Source of the DNA: Parafilimonas sp.
GTDB taxonomy: Bacteria > Bacteroidota > Bacteroidia > Chitinophagales > Chitinophagaceae
Assembly: GCA_023251275.1 (NCBI GenBank)
Contig: JAHEZC010000059.1
Coordinates: 1-9,353 of the forward strand
Length of the DNA stretch: 9,353 bases
Reading direction: 5' to 3'
Below the pieces are notes generated by a model. The model worked only from the letters and a program-made list of their open reading frames with translations, was not told the DNA's origin and did no database searches. A program made the translations under genes and the position numbers. Shown piece by piece: positions 1-6,523 of this stretch (position 1 is the stretch's first letter; every line of letters begins with the position of its first letter).

Positions 1-68
1 ACTGAAGAATGGTGAATAATCATAGGGAATGCGTTTAATTTACGATTCACATTTGATGTTTCACACAT
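1..68 (-). CDS. possible 5' end of an unrecognised gene, running off the left edge
   Basis: Reading leftward from an ATG at 68-66 there is an open frame of 22 complete codons with no stop before the window ends. It begins MCETSNVNRKLNAFPMIIHH. The composition looks protein-like (NRKLNAFPMIIHH), and the orientation would make the gene divergent from ftsX with about 190 bases between the two starts. I do not recognise the family and there is too little sequence to assign a role. A chance open frame of this length is quite possible, so the call is tentative. Confidence 0.33.
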   Translation of the reverse strand, partial: MCETSNVNRKLNAFPMIIHHSS

Positions 69-222
69 GGTGATAAGAATTCAGAACCCTGAAGTGAGTG
101 ACACAACAGAAGATGAAAAATGATTCTCCTGCCGGTATCAAAATAATTTTTCCACATCTGGCTATAATAAGCCTGACAAACAATCGTTAAGAGTGAGTGC
201 AAATGTAAGTGAATCCGCTAAA

Positions 223-253
223 TTTGCCCACCATTACAAACTCATTACAATTG
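223..253 (+). promoter_or_regulatory. candidate Bacteroidota-type promoter before ftsX
   Basis: TTTG at 223-226 is followed after 19 bases by TACAATTG at 246-253. This is one mismatch from the TAnnTTTG -7 element known for the primary sigma factor of Bacteroidota, and the spacing is right. Transcription would start at or just before the ATG at 260, so a leaderless or nearly leaderless message is implied. This is a pattern match only. Such short AT-rich motifs occur by chance. Confidence 0.25.
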
Positions 254-259
254 AAGAAT

Positions 260-1135
260 ATGGCTGAATCCGGAAAATCATCACTTCGACGTGGTAAACC
301 AAATTATATCTATAGTATTATCGGCGTGTCATTGGTTTTGCTGATCATGGGTATTATGGGCTGGTTCTTTCTCAATATTTCGCAGGCTGGGAATATGTTT
401 AAAGAGGATATTCGTATAAGTATATATTTGCGTACACAAAACAAAGATAGCATTGTGCAGTTGCAACAATATATTGCACTTCAGCCTTATGCAAAAGATG
501 TGCAATACATAAATAAGGAAACAGCTAAAACTATATGGAATAAAGACAATAACGAAGACTGGAGTAAGATACTTGATGATAACCCGCTCCCGGAGAGTAT
601 TGATTTTTATGCCAGAGCTTCATATGTAAATACTGACAGCCTCACAAAAATTGCATCCAATATTATAGCTTTATACGGTAACCAGATCACGGATCTTCAG
701 TATCCGCAGGTTTTGGTGAGCAATTTGAATGAGCGTGCATCTAAAATCGGATTGATATTTTTAGTAGTTGCAATTGTGCTATGCATAATTGTAATTTTCA
801 GTATAGACAATACTATCCGCCTTGCTATGTTCAGCAACAGGTTTCTTATTAAAACGATGCAGATGGTTGGCGCTACCAGACTTTTTATTGCAAAGCCAAT
901 GGATTTACGTGCAGTTCTAAATGGCATCATCAGCGCAATTATTGCCATTGCTATTTTGTTTGGTATAATGCAATTGGCTTAAAATCAATTTCCTCCATTG
1001 AAAGCAATTCGTGATACCAAGCTTACAATCATTTTATTTGGTGGCATGATACTGGTTTGAATAACTATTTCCATAATCAGTACGCATCGAAGCGTGATAA
1101 AATATCTCAGGATGAAACTGGATGATCTGTATTAA
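260..1135 (+). pseudogene. ftsX: ftsX, cell-division ABC-transporter-like permease, broken by two in-frame stop codons
   Basis: FtsX is the membrane partner of the ATPase FtsE. The pair transmits a signal across the inner membrane to activate septal peptidoglycan hydrolases. I place the start at ATG 260 (MAESGKSSLRRGKP), which matches the usual N-terminus in Bacteroidota; an in-frame GTG at 209 would add 17 unconserved residues. Visible parts are TM1 at about 17-39, a periplasmic domain at about 40-163 with the NPLPESIDF motif, TM2 at about 164-183, the cytoplasmic KTMQMVGATR segment at about 198-207, and TM3 at about 219-240. Codon 241 is TAA (980-982). The same frame then continues with NQFPPLKAIRDTKLTIILFG, meets TGA at codon 267 (1058-1060), and goes on through ISTHRSVIKYLRMKLDDLY to the natural TAA at 1133-1135. 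Intact length would be 291 residues. The product as written is 240 residues and lacks TM4 and the cytoplasmic tail, so it is probably non-functional, or the stops are sequencing errors. Confidence 0.9.
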
Positions 1136-1235
1136 GCTATCCATTTGCCGGAAAAGATATTCTTAATTAAAAAATCAGACCGGTGCATATTCAACTCAAC
1201 CCAAAAGAAGTATATTGCGCACTCAATTTTTTATA

Positions 1236-1508
1236 ATGGCTGAGAAAAAATCTGTAAAAGGTACACCTCCACCCGCTCCGTCAATTTTATTTACCAAAGA
1301 AAATTATACATGGATGATTATCGGCGCAGTGGTAATTGGGCTCGGTATGTTTTTAATGAGCGGCGGGAAAAACCAGGATCCTAATACATTTGATTATAAC
1401 CTGGTGTACAGTCACACGAGGATTACAATAGCGCCGATATTGATTGTATTGGGATTGCTGATAGAAGTGTATGCCATTTTCAAAAAGCCAAAAACTAATA
1501 AGCAATAA
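1236..1508 (+). CDS. DUF3098 family small membrane protein
   Basis: This 90-residue protein matches the DUF3098 pattern, a small Bacteroidota protein family of unknown function usually coded beside ftsX. It has a short polar, proline-containing N-terminus (KGTPPPAPSILFTKENY), a first transmembrane helix at about 24-41 (WMIIGAVVIGLGMFLMSGG), a linker with DPNTFDYNLVYSHTRITIAP, a second helix at about 63-80, and a lysine-rich tail. Both ends are probably cytoplasmic by the positive-inside rule. I chose ATG 1236 over an in-frame TTG at 1215 because MAEKKSVKG is the typical beginning. It sits 100 bases after the natural end of ftsX, with no terminator seen between them. The position suggests a link with FtsX or the cell envelope, but no biochemical role is established. 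Confidence 0.88.
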   Translation: MAEKKSVKGTPPPAPSILFTKENYTWMIIGAVVIGLGMFLMSGGKNQDPNTFDYNLVYSHTRITIAPILIVLGLLIEVYAIFKKPKTNKQ

Positions 1509-1520
1509 CTGTATCAACTG

Positions 1521-1548
1521 AAAGCGGTGGCTAAGTCATCGCTTTTTT
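1521..1548 (+). terminator. Rho-independent terminator after the DUF3098 gene
   Basis: A 9-bp stem (AAAGCGGTG at 1521-1529 with CATCGCTTT at 1537-1545, one G-U pair) encloses a 7-base loop, and the 3' arm runs into six T residues at 1543-1548. It begins 12 bases after the DUF3098 stop and would separate the ftsX/DUF3098 transcript from uppP. Confidence 0.72.
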
Positions 1549-1581
1549 GCTTCTTAACTTTCATGCATTTTAACACTGTTT

Positions 1582-2394
1582 ATGAGCCTGCTTCAGACAA
1601 TTATTCTTTCCATCATTGAAGGACTTACCGAATTTCTTCCCATTTCGAGCACTGCTCATTTAAAATTTGCGAATCCTTTTCTTGGTGTGCCGGATTCCGC
1701 TTTTGTGAATATGTTTGAAGTAGTGATACAGTTGGCTGCAATTCTTTCAGTGGTGGTTATATATTATAAAAAATTTTTTGACCTGAAAAGCACATCTTTT
1801 TATTTAAAACTGATCATAGCGGTTATCCCCGCTTTAATATTCGGGGCTGTACTGAAAAAGCAGATTGATGCGGCATTGGGCAATTTAATTTTTATTGCCT
1901 GTGTGATGATCGGCGGTGGAATTCTTCTTTTGTTTATTGACAATATTTTTAAAACAAATAACATTGATAAAGAAGAAAAAGTTTCTTTGCCAAAGGCATT
2001 TGTAATAGGATGCTTCCAGGTATTGTCCATTATTTTTCCAGGCCTGAGCCGCAGCGCCGCAACCATTATCGGCGGCATGAGTCAGAAGCTTACAAGAAGC
2101 CTTGCAGCAGAATTTTCTTTTTTGCTTGCAGTGCCTACCATGCTTGCAGCTTCAGTCAAAAGTTTTTATGATGTGTATAAAGAACACCCGGAAGTATTGG
2201 TAAAAGATAACATGGCAATATTGGGTATTGGTGGCATTGTATCATTTATTGTTGCATTGATTGCGGTGAAATTTTTTATCACTTATATTCAAAAGCATGG
2301 GTTTAAGCTTTTTGGATGGTACCGGATAATTCTTGGAAGCATTATGCTTGTGCTGATACTGACAGGAGTTGTTGTAAATGTATCGAATCACTAA
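1582..2394 (+). CDS. uppP: undecaprenyl-diphosphate phosphatase (BacA/UppP family)
   Basis: This integral membrane enzyme removes a phosphate from undecaprenyl diphosphate, regenerating the lipid carrier used for peptidoglycan and other envelope polymers. Overproduction in other bacteria gives bacitracin resistance. The 270 residues match the family's usual length. The two catalytic regions are present: EGLTEFLPISSTAHL at 13-27 (E13, E17, the S22/S23 pair, H26) and PGLSRSAATI at 153-162 with the expected arginine R157, followed by EFSFLLAVP. Several hydrophobic helices span the rest, and the C-terminus FGWYRIILG is typical. ATG 1582 starts the protein exactly at the conserved N-terminus, 33 bases beyond the terminator that follows the DUF3098 gene, so it probably has its own promoter. 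I could not pick one out with confidence. Nothing looks damaged. Confidence 0.97.
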   Translation: MSLLQTIILSIIEGLTEFLPISSTAHLKFANPFLGVPDSAFVNMFEVVIQLAAILSVVVIYYKKFFDLKSTSFYLKLIIAVIPALIFGAVLKKQIDAALGNLIFIACVMIGGGILLLFIDNIFKTNNIDKEEKVSLPKAFVIGCFQVLSIIFPGLSRSAATIIGGMSQKLTRSLAAEFSFLLAVPTMLAASVKSFYDVYKEHPEVLVKDNMAILGIGGIVSFIVALIAVKFFITYIQKHGFKLFGWYRIILGSIMLVLILTGVVVNVSNH

Positions 2395-2436
2395 TTTCAT
2401 CAACCTGTTTCGCATTTTTTTGAACTGATAGAACAA

Positions 2437-2464
2437 TTTGAAAGTTTTCCCATTTTATATTTTG
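2437..2464 (+). promoter_or_regulatory. candidate promoter for the transporter/hydrolase pair
   Basis: TTTG at 2437-2440 is followed after 15-17 bases by TATATTTTG at 2456-2464, close to the Bacteroidota TAnnTTTG -7 element. It lies 23 bases before the transporter ATG at 2488, in a 93-base AT-rich gap that holds no gene and no clear terminator hairpin after uppP. It is a weak pattern match in biased sequence. Confidence 0.3.
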
Positions 2465-2487
2465 CATTTTTCATTTACATTTAATAC

Positions 2488-3795
2488 ATGCAAACCGCTT
2501 CAAAGAAAGTAATTAAAGGATGGGCTATGTACGATTGGGCTAACAGCGCCTATAATCTTGTCATTACTTCTACTATTTTCCCGGCGTACTACGATGCTAT
2601 TACTTCAACCAAAGATGTCTCAGGGAATATTATCAGTCACAAAGTAACTTTCCTCGGACGGGAATTTGAAAACGCTTCCTTATATAATTACTCGTTGGGC
2701 TTTGCTTATCTTATCATTGCCTGTATTTCACCAATTCTTTCTTCTATCGCCGATTACCGGGGTAATAAGAAGTCTTTTATGCAGTTTTTTTGTTATGTGG
2801 GCGGCGCTGCATGTATCATGTTATTTTGGTTTAACCAGGATACGCTTTGGCTGGGTATTGCAGGTTGTATTTTGGGGGCCATTGGCTATTGCGGAAGCCT
2901 TGTATTTTACAACTCTTATCTTCCGGAAATTGCCGCTGAACAAGACAGGGACAATGTGAGCGCCAAAGGATTTGCGTATGGCTATATCGGCAGTGTGATA
3001 TTACAACTGATTTGTTTTGCATTTGTGCTTTCCAGCCTGTTCGCAGATAAAAGCTTTGCGCCACGTTTATCTTTTTTATTAACGGGCTTATGGTGGATCG
3101 GTTTTGCACAAATTACTTTTCTGCGTTTGCCGAAAGGGACTCCCGTCAAAGATTTCAGGCCGCATAACATTCTTATCAACGGTTTTCATGAATTAAAAAA
3201 AGTCTGGAAACAGGCCGGTCACATGCCTGTGCTCAAAAGATACCTGATTTCGTTTTTCTTTTACAGTATGGGTGTGCAGACTGTTATGCTGGCTGCTACT
3301 TTATTCGGCAGCCAGGTATTGCTTCTTTCAACCAGTGAACTTATTATCAGTATTCTGCTTATACAAATTGTTGCTGTTGCCGGCGCCTATATTATGGCAA
3401 AGCTTTCTGACAGGTATGGCAACGTGCGCATACTGATGTTTGTGGTATTAATGTGGATTGGAATTTGCGTGGGAGCTTATTTTATCAAAACGCATTTGCA
3501 ATTTTATATTCTCGCTACAGTAGTGGGCTTGATAATGGGAGGAATACAATCCTTAAGCCGGTCCACTTATTCGAAGATAATGCCTGAGACACACGATACA
3601 GCTTCGTTCTTCAGTTTTTATGATGTAACAGAAAAAGTAGCCATAGTAATCGGCATGTTCAGCTTTGGATTTGTACAGGAAATCACCGGGAACATGCGGA
3701 ATTCGGTAATTGCACTGATGATATTTTTCATCATTGGTCTTGCGTGCCTGTATGTTACTTTACAAAAGCAGAAACAACTTAAAACTTTAAATTGA
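2488..3795 (+). CDS. MFS transporter, UMF1 / Atg22-like family
   Basis: This 435-residue polytopic inner-membrane protein has about twelve hydrophobic helices. The N-terminal signature KGWAMYDWANSAYNLVI (10-26) is the hallmark of the UMF1 family of the major facilitator superfamily, related to fungal Atg22 vacuolar effluxers. Two MFS loop motifs can be seen: SSIADYRGNKK at about 85-95 between helices 2 and 3, and AKLSDRYGNVR at about 304-314 in the second half. IQSLSRSTYSKIMPE (353-367) is also typical of the family. The substrate is unknown; amino-acid or small-metabolite efflux is only inferred from Atg22. ATG 2488 fits the conserved start. Its TGA overlaps the start of the downstream hydrolase by four bases, so the two are probably co-translated. 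The gene is intact. Confidence 0.92.
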   Translation: MQTASKKVIKGWAMYDWANSAYNLVITSTIFPAYYDAITSTKDVSGNIISHKVTFLGREFENASLYNYSLGFAYLIIACISPILSSIADYRGNKKSFMQFFCYVGGAACIMLFWFNQDTLWLGIAGCILGAIGYCGSLVFYNSYLPEIAAEQDRDNVSAKGFAYGYIGSVILQLICFAFVLSSLFADKSFAPRLSFLLTGLWWIGFAQITFLRLPKGTPVKDFRPHNILINGFHELKKVWKQAGHMPVLKRYLISFFFYSMGVQTVMLAATLFGSQVLLLSTSELIISILLIQIVAVAGAYIMAKLSDRYGNVRILMFVVLMWIGICVGAYFIKTHLQFYILATVVGLIMGGIQSLSRSTYSKIMPETHDTASFFSFYDVTEKVAIVIGMFSFGFVQEITGNMRNSVIALMIFFIIGLACLYVTLQKQKQLKTLN

Positions 3796-4661
3796 ATCTC
3801 TATACAATCAATACGGAATTATTCAAGCTTGATGGTGGTGCCATGTTTGGGGTAGTGCCGAAAAGTATATGGCACAAACTAAATCCTTCCGACGAAAATA
3901 ATCTGTGTACCTGGGCGATGCGGTGCTTATTGATAGAGGATGGAGATAAATTGATTTTAATTGATAATGGCCTCGGCAATAAGCAGGATCCAAAATTTTT
4001 CAGTTATTATTTTCTGCATGGGGATAATACGTTGGAAAAGTCTTTAATGGAACATGGATTTTCAAAGGATGATATTACGGATGTTATTCTCACTCATCTT
4101 CATTTCGATCATTGCGGCGGGAGCATAGAAAGAGTAAACGATAAGCTTGTTCCAGCTTTTAAAAATGCAGTGTACTGGAGCAACGAAAGACATTGGAACT
4201 GGGCTGTTACTCCGAATGACAGGGAAAAAGCCTCTTTTCTAAAAGAAAATATTTTGCCCATTCAGCAAAGCGGGCAGTTGCAGTTTATTTCGCTGCCGGA
4301 TGTTTGGCCTGAAGAACACGGGAAATTGGGAGCAACAATTTTCAATGAAAATATTTCGCTCCGCTTTGTAAACGGCCATACAGATATGATGATGTTGCCA
4401 CAAATAAAATATAAAGGCAATACTATTGTGTTTATGGCAGATCTTTTGCCTTCAGCAGGGCATATTCCCATTCCTTATATCATGGCTTATGATATGTTTC
4501 CGCTTACGACACTAAATGAGAAGAAATCTTTTTTACGGGAGGCTCTTGAAAATAATTATGTGCTTTTCTTCGAACACGATAAGGAGATCGAGTGTTGTAC
4601 TTTACAGCAAACACAAAGAGGTATCAGGGAGAAAGAATGTTTCGGGCTGGATGAATTGTAA
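3792..4661 (+). CDS. metallo-beta-lactamase-fold hydrolase
   Basis: This 289-residue soluble protein of the MBL superfamily probably binds two metal ions (usually zinc). The metal-binding residues appear in the right order: HLHFDH at 102-107 (H102, H104, D106, H107), H196 in NGHTD, D217 in FMADLLP and H262 in FFEHD. No signal peptide is seen, so it is likely cytoplasmic. Layout and length resemble the AHL-lactonase-like/MBL hydrolases common in Bacteroidota, but the substrate cannot be told from the sequence and I do not claim quorum quenching. The start is TTG 3792, overlapping the transporter stop as TTGA. An in-frame TAA at 3780 excludes a start further upstream, and the next ATG (3843) would remove the conserved N-terminal strand LYTINTELFKLDGG. 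Coupling to the transporter suggests a common substrate or pathway. Confidence 0.9.
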   Translation: MNLYTINTELFKLDGGAMFGVVPKSIWHKLNPSDENNLCTWAMRCLLIEDGDKLILIDNGLGNKQDPKFFSYYFLHGDNTLEKSLMEHGFSKDDITDVILTHLHFDHCGGSIERVNDKLVPAFKNAVYWSNERHWNWAVTPNDREKASFLKENILPIQQSGQLQFISLPDVWPEEHGKLGATIFNENISLRFVNGHTDMMMLPQIKYKGNTIVFMADLLPSAGHIPIPYIMAYDMFPLTTLNEKKSFLREALENNYVLFFEHDKEIECCTLQQTQRGIREKECFGLDEL

Positions 4662-4680
4662 TGAAACGCTGATCTCTTTA

Positions 4681-5472
4681 TTAATTAAACCTGATCATAG
4701 AGCTTAACGGGTAACGGAGGTTTTTGTACTGCATCATATCTACTTTTACACTGCCTACGACAATAGGGCTTTCTATACGGAGCGGAATGTGGTTGTTGTC
4801 ATCGCTTACCCAAACCGTCATTTTTTCACCGCCTGAGAATAATGTGCCTTTCACAAGCAGTGGCCTGAATTTGATAGCGCGGAATTTTCCATATCTTGTT
4901 TTGATGGTTTCTTTGCCGAGATAACGGATATATAAACTATACACTTCATTATCGAGAAACATACTGAATGGTATTTTATCATCTGTCCTGTATTTGTCGA
5001 AATCTATATTCCGTGCATAATACACAGCACTCAATACATCCTGTATGCAGTTGGGAACTTTGAATACTCCCGAAGTAGTAATTGCTGTATTGGTTTGCTG
5101 ATTAAAAGTAATGTTCTCATTCTTTTTATACCCTCCTTCATCTACATTTCTTATAAATTTCAATGGCTGAAGATTGGCGGTATCAAAATAAGTTTCGTAT
5201 TTATCTCTGACCTTGAAAATCCAGTCGTAGCTTGAGTTAGAGCGTCCTTGCCCTACCACATGATAAACAGGCTTGTTATTCAGGTTTTCGAGCGTGGTGG
5301 AAAAGGTAGCTGTGCCTGCATTCAGATAAATACCAATTACAGAATAGAATACATTGTAGGTAATAAATTCACCCGGCTGAAAGGCCGTATTACGTATGCC
5401 GCAGAACTCATCGCCTGCAGAGAGCTTAACCCAACTTAAGAATCCAAGAAAAAATGCCAGTGTTTTTTTCAC
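4681..5472 (-). CDS. exported DUF3108 domain protein
   Basis: The 263-residue product begins with a signal peptide (MKKTLAFFLGFLSWVKLSAG, cleavage probably near residue 20), so it is exported to the periplasm or beyond. No lipobox is evident. The mature part matches the DUF3108 pattern: AFQPGEFITYNVFYSVIGIYLNAGTATF-type strands near 30-57, then GQGRSNSSYDWIFKVRDKYETYFD at about 74-97, and near the end a WVSDDNNHIPLRIESPI segment with VGSVKVDM. It is rich in beta-strand-forming residues throughout. The function of DUF3108 is not established. Translation starts at GTG 5472-5470, one base after the stop of the flippase-like gene, so the two are almost certainly coupled. Its stop faces the stop of the MBL hydrolase across 19 bases, with no strong hairpin there. 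Confidence 0.88.
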   Translation of the reverse strand: MKKTLAFFLGFLSWVKLSAGDEFCGIRNTAFQPGEFITYNVFYSVIGIYLNAGTATFSTTLENLNNKPVYHVVGQGRSNSSYDWIFKVRDKYETYFDTANLQPLKFIRNVDEGGYKKNENITFNQQTNTAITTSGVFKVPNCIQDVLSAVYYARNIDFDKYRTDDKIPFSMFLDNEVYSLYIRYLGKETIKTRYGKFRAIKFRPLLVKGTLFSGGEKMTVWVSDDNNHIPLRIESPIVVGSVKVDMMQYKNLRYPLSSMIRFN

Positions 5473-5473
5473 G

Positions 5474-6439
5474 TTACCTGTTTCTGAAAATTTTTATGCT
5501 CAATATAAACAAACTTCCTGCCATTGCCGGAATGATGATGTTCACAAGCCATATTCCTGCCGAAGTGGCAATAATACCCAATGTATTGGAACTTAACAAA
5601 CCAAACAACTGTATTCCTGCTTCTCCGCGTATTCCCAAATCGGCCACTGGTATAGTAGGTAAGACAGCCAGCACCAGGAAAAGCACACTTGTGGTGGAAG
5701 CGGCATTTACCGGGCTTACCTGCACATTAAAAATATGCAGCAATATCAGGTATTGAACGGTAAATACAACAAACCTGCTAACGGATAATGACAAAATCCT
5801 TGTTAATTCCTTCCAGTGAAATGCTTCAAGATTCTGTATCAGGTACCTGTATTTATAGACAAAGGGGATTTTTTCAACCAATGCAGTAAGCCATGAAAGT
5901 CTGAAATAAATAAGCACCAATAACAGGCAACCCATAAATATCATTGAAATAATACTGTTTACCCAAAAAACCGAAAGGCCTTGTAACTGACCGGCGCCTG
6001 CCCATACATTATTTTTCAAATAAAGTAAACCGCACAAACCGGCAATAAGGGTAACTATCAATTGGCTCATGCTGCCTGCAATTGTTAAAGCTATTGATCG
6101 AAGCCGGTTACCTTCATTCATATAAATAATTCTTCCGAAATATTCTCCAATACCGTTTGGTATAAATAATGACAACGATAAGCCTGATAATACTGCTTTT
6201 GCTGCTGTAAACAACGAAACTTTCTGAACAGAAGAAACCAATATCTGCCATTTACGTGCTTCGATTCCCCAGTTCAGCAGCATAAGGATAAATAACGAAA
6301 TAATATACCATTTGTTTTGCGGGGAAATGGACTGCTTCAATAAACCCAGGGATTGCTCAAGGTCAGGCTGGCTTTTTACTTTAAGATAAATAGAAATGGA
6401 TAATAAGATAAATAAGGAAGGGCCTATTACATAATTCAA
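5474..6439 (-). CDS. UPF0104 / lysylphosphatidylglycerol-synthase-like flippase-domain membrane protein
   Basis: This 321-residue protein with about eight hydrophobic helices belongs to the UPF0104 group, the family that includes the membrane (flippase) half of MprF. Family marks visible here are NWGIEARKW (56-64), FIPNGIGEYFGR (92-103), and LPTIPVADLGIRGEAG (260-275) near the C-terminus. There is no cytosolic aminoacyl-transferase domain, so it is not a full MprF and lysyl-PG synthesis should not be assumed. A role in moving or protecting a lipid is inferred. The TTG at 6439-6437 is the first accepted start codon with a clean downstream frame, but the reading frame continues upstream as LKQRLKIW to a CTG (6463) and an ATA (6466) directly after a TGA. 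The true N-terminus is therefore probably about 8-9 residues longer. It lies downstream of alaS and is coupled to the DUF3108 gene. Confidence 0.85.
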   Translation of the reverse strand: MNYVIGPSLFILLSISIYLKVKSQPDLEQSLGLLKQSISPQNKWYIISLFILMLLNWGIEARKWQILVSSVQKVSLFTAAKAVLSGLSLSLFIPNGIGEYFGRIIYMNEGNRLRSIALTIAGSMSQLIVTLIAGLCGLLYLKNNVWAGAGQLQGLSVFWVNSIISMIFMGCLLLVLIYFRLSWLTALVEKIPFVYKYRYLIQNLEAFHWKELTRILSLSVSRFVVFTVQYLILLHIFNVQVSPVNAASTTSVLFLVLAVLPTIPVADLGIRGEAGIQLFGLLSSNTLGIIATSAGIWLVNIIIPAMAGSLFILSIKIFRNR

Positions 6440-6523
6440 CCATATCTTGAGCCGCTGTTTCAGTATTCAGTTTTTTCAAACCTACATTAAAAAACAATGT
6501 GATTGCTCAGGACAACAGGAATA

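Noticed and set aside
209..259. GTG start at 209 for ftsX
   Set aside because: The added 17 residues are not typical of FtsX, and the ATG at 260 begins at the conserved MAESGKSS sequence.
697..3179. Minus-strand open frames opposite ftsX, uppP and the MFS gene
   Set aside because: They lie wholly within well-supported genes on the other strand and show no domain or family resemblance.
4662..4690. Possible bidirectional terminator between the convergent MBL and DUF3108 genes
   Set aside because: Only 19 bases separate the stops and no stable GC-bearing stem was found; the TTAATTAA palindrome is too short and AT-only.
5248..5756. Overlapping + strand frames opposite the DUF3108 and UPF0104 genes
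   Set aside because: Both minus-strand genes have clear family features and tight coupling; the + frames do not.
6484..6500. Inverted repeat ACATT/AATGT around an A-rich loop between alaS and the flippase-like gene
   Set aside because: Only 5 AT-rich base pairs with no following T-run on the coding strand; too weak for a terminator.
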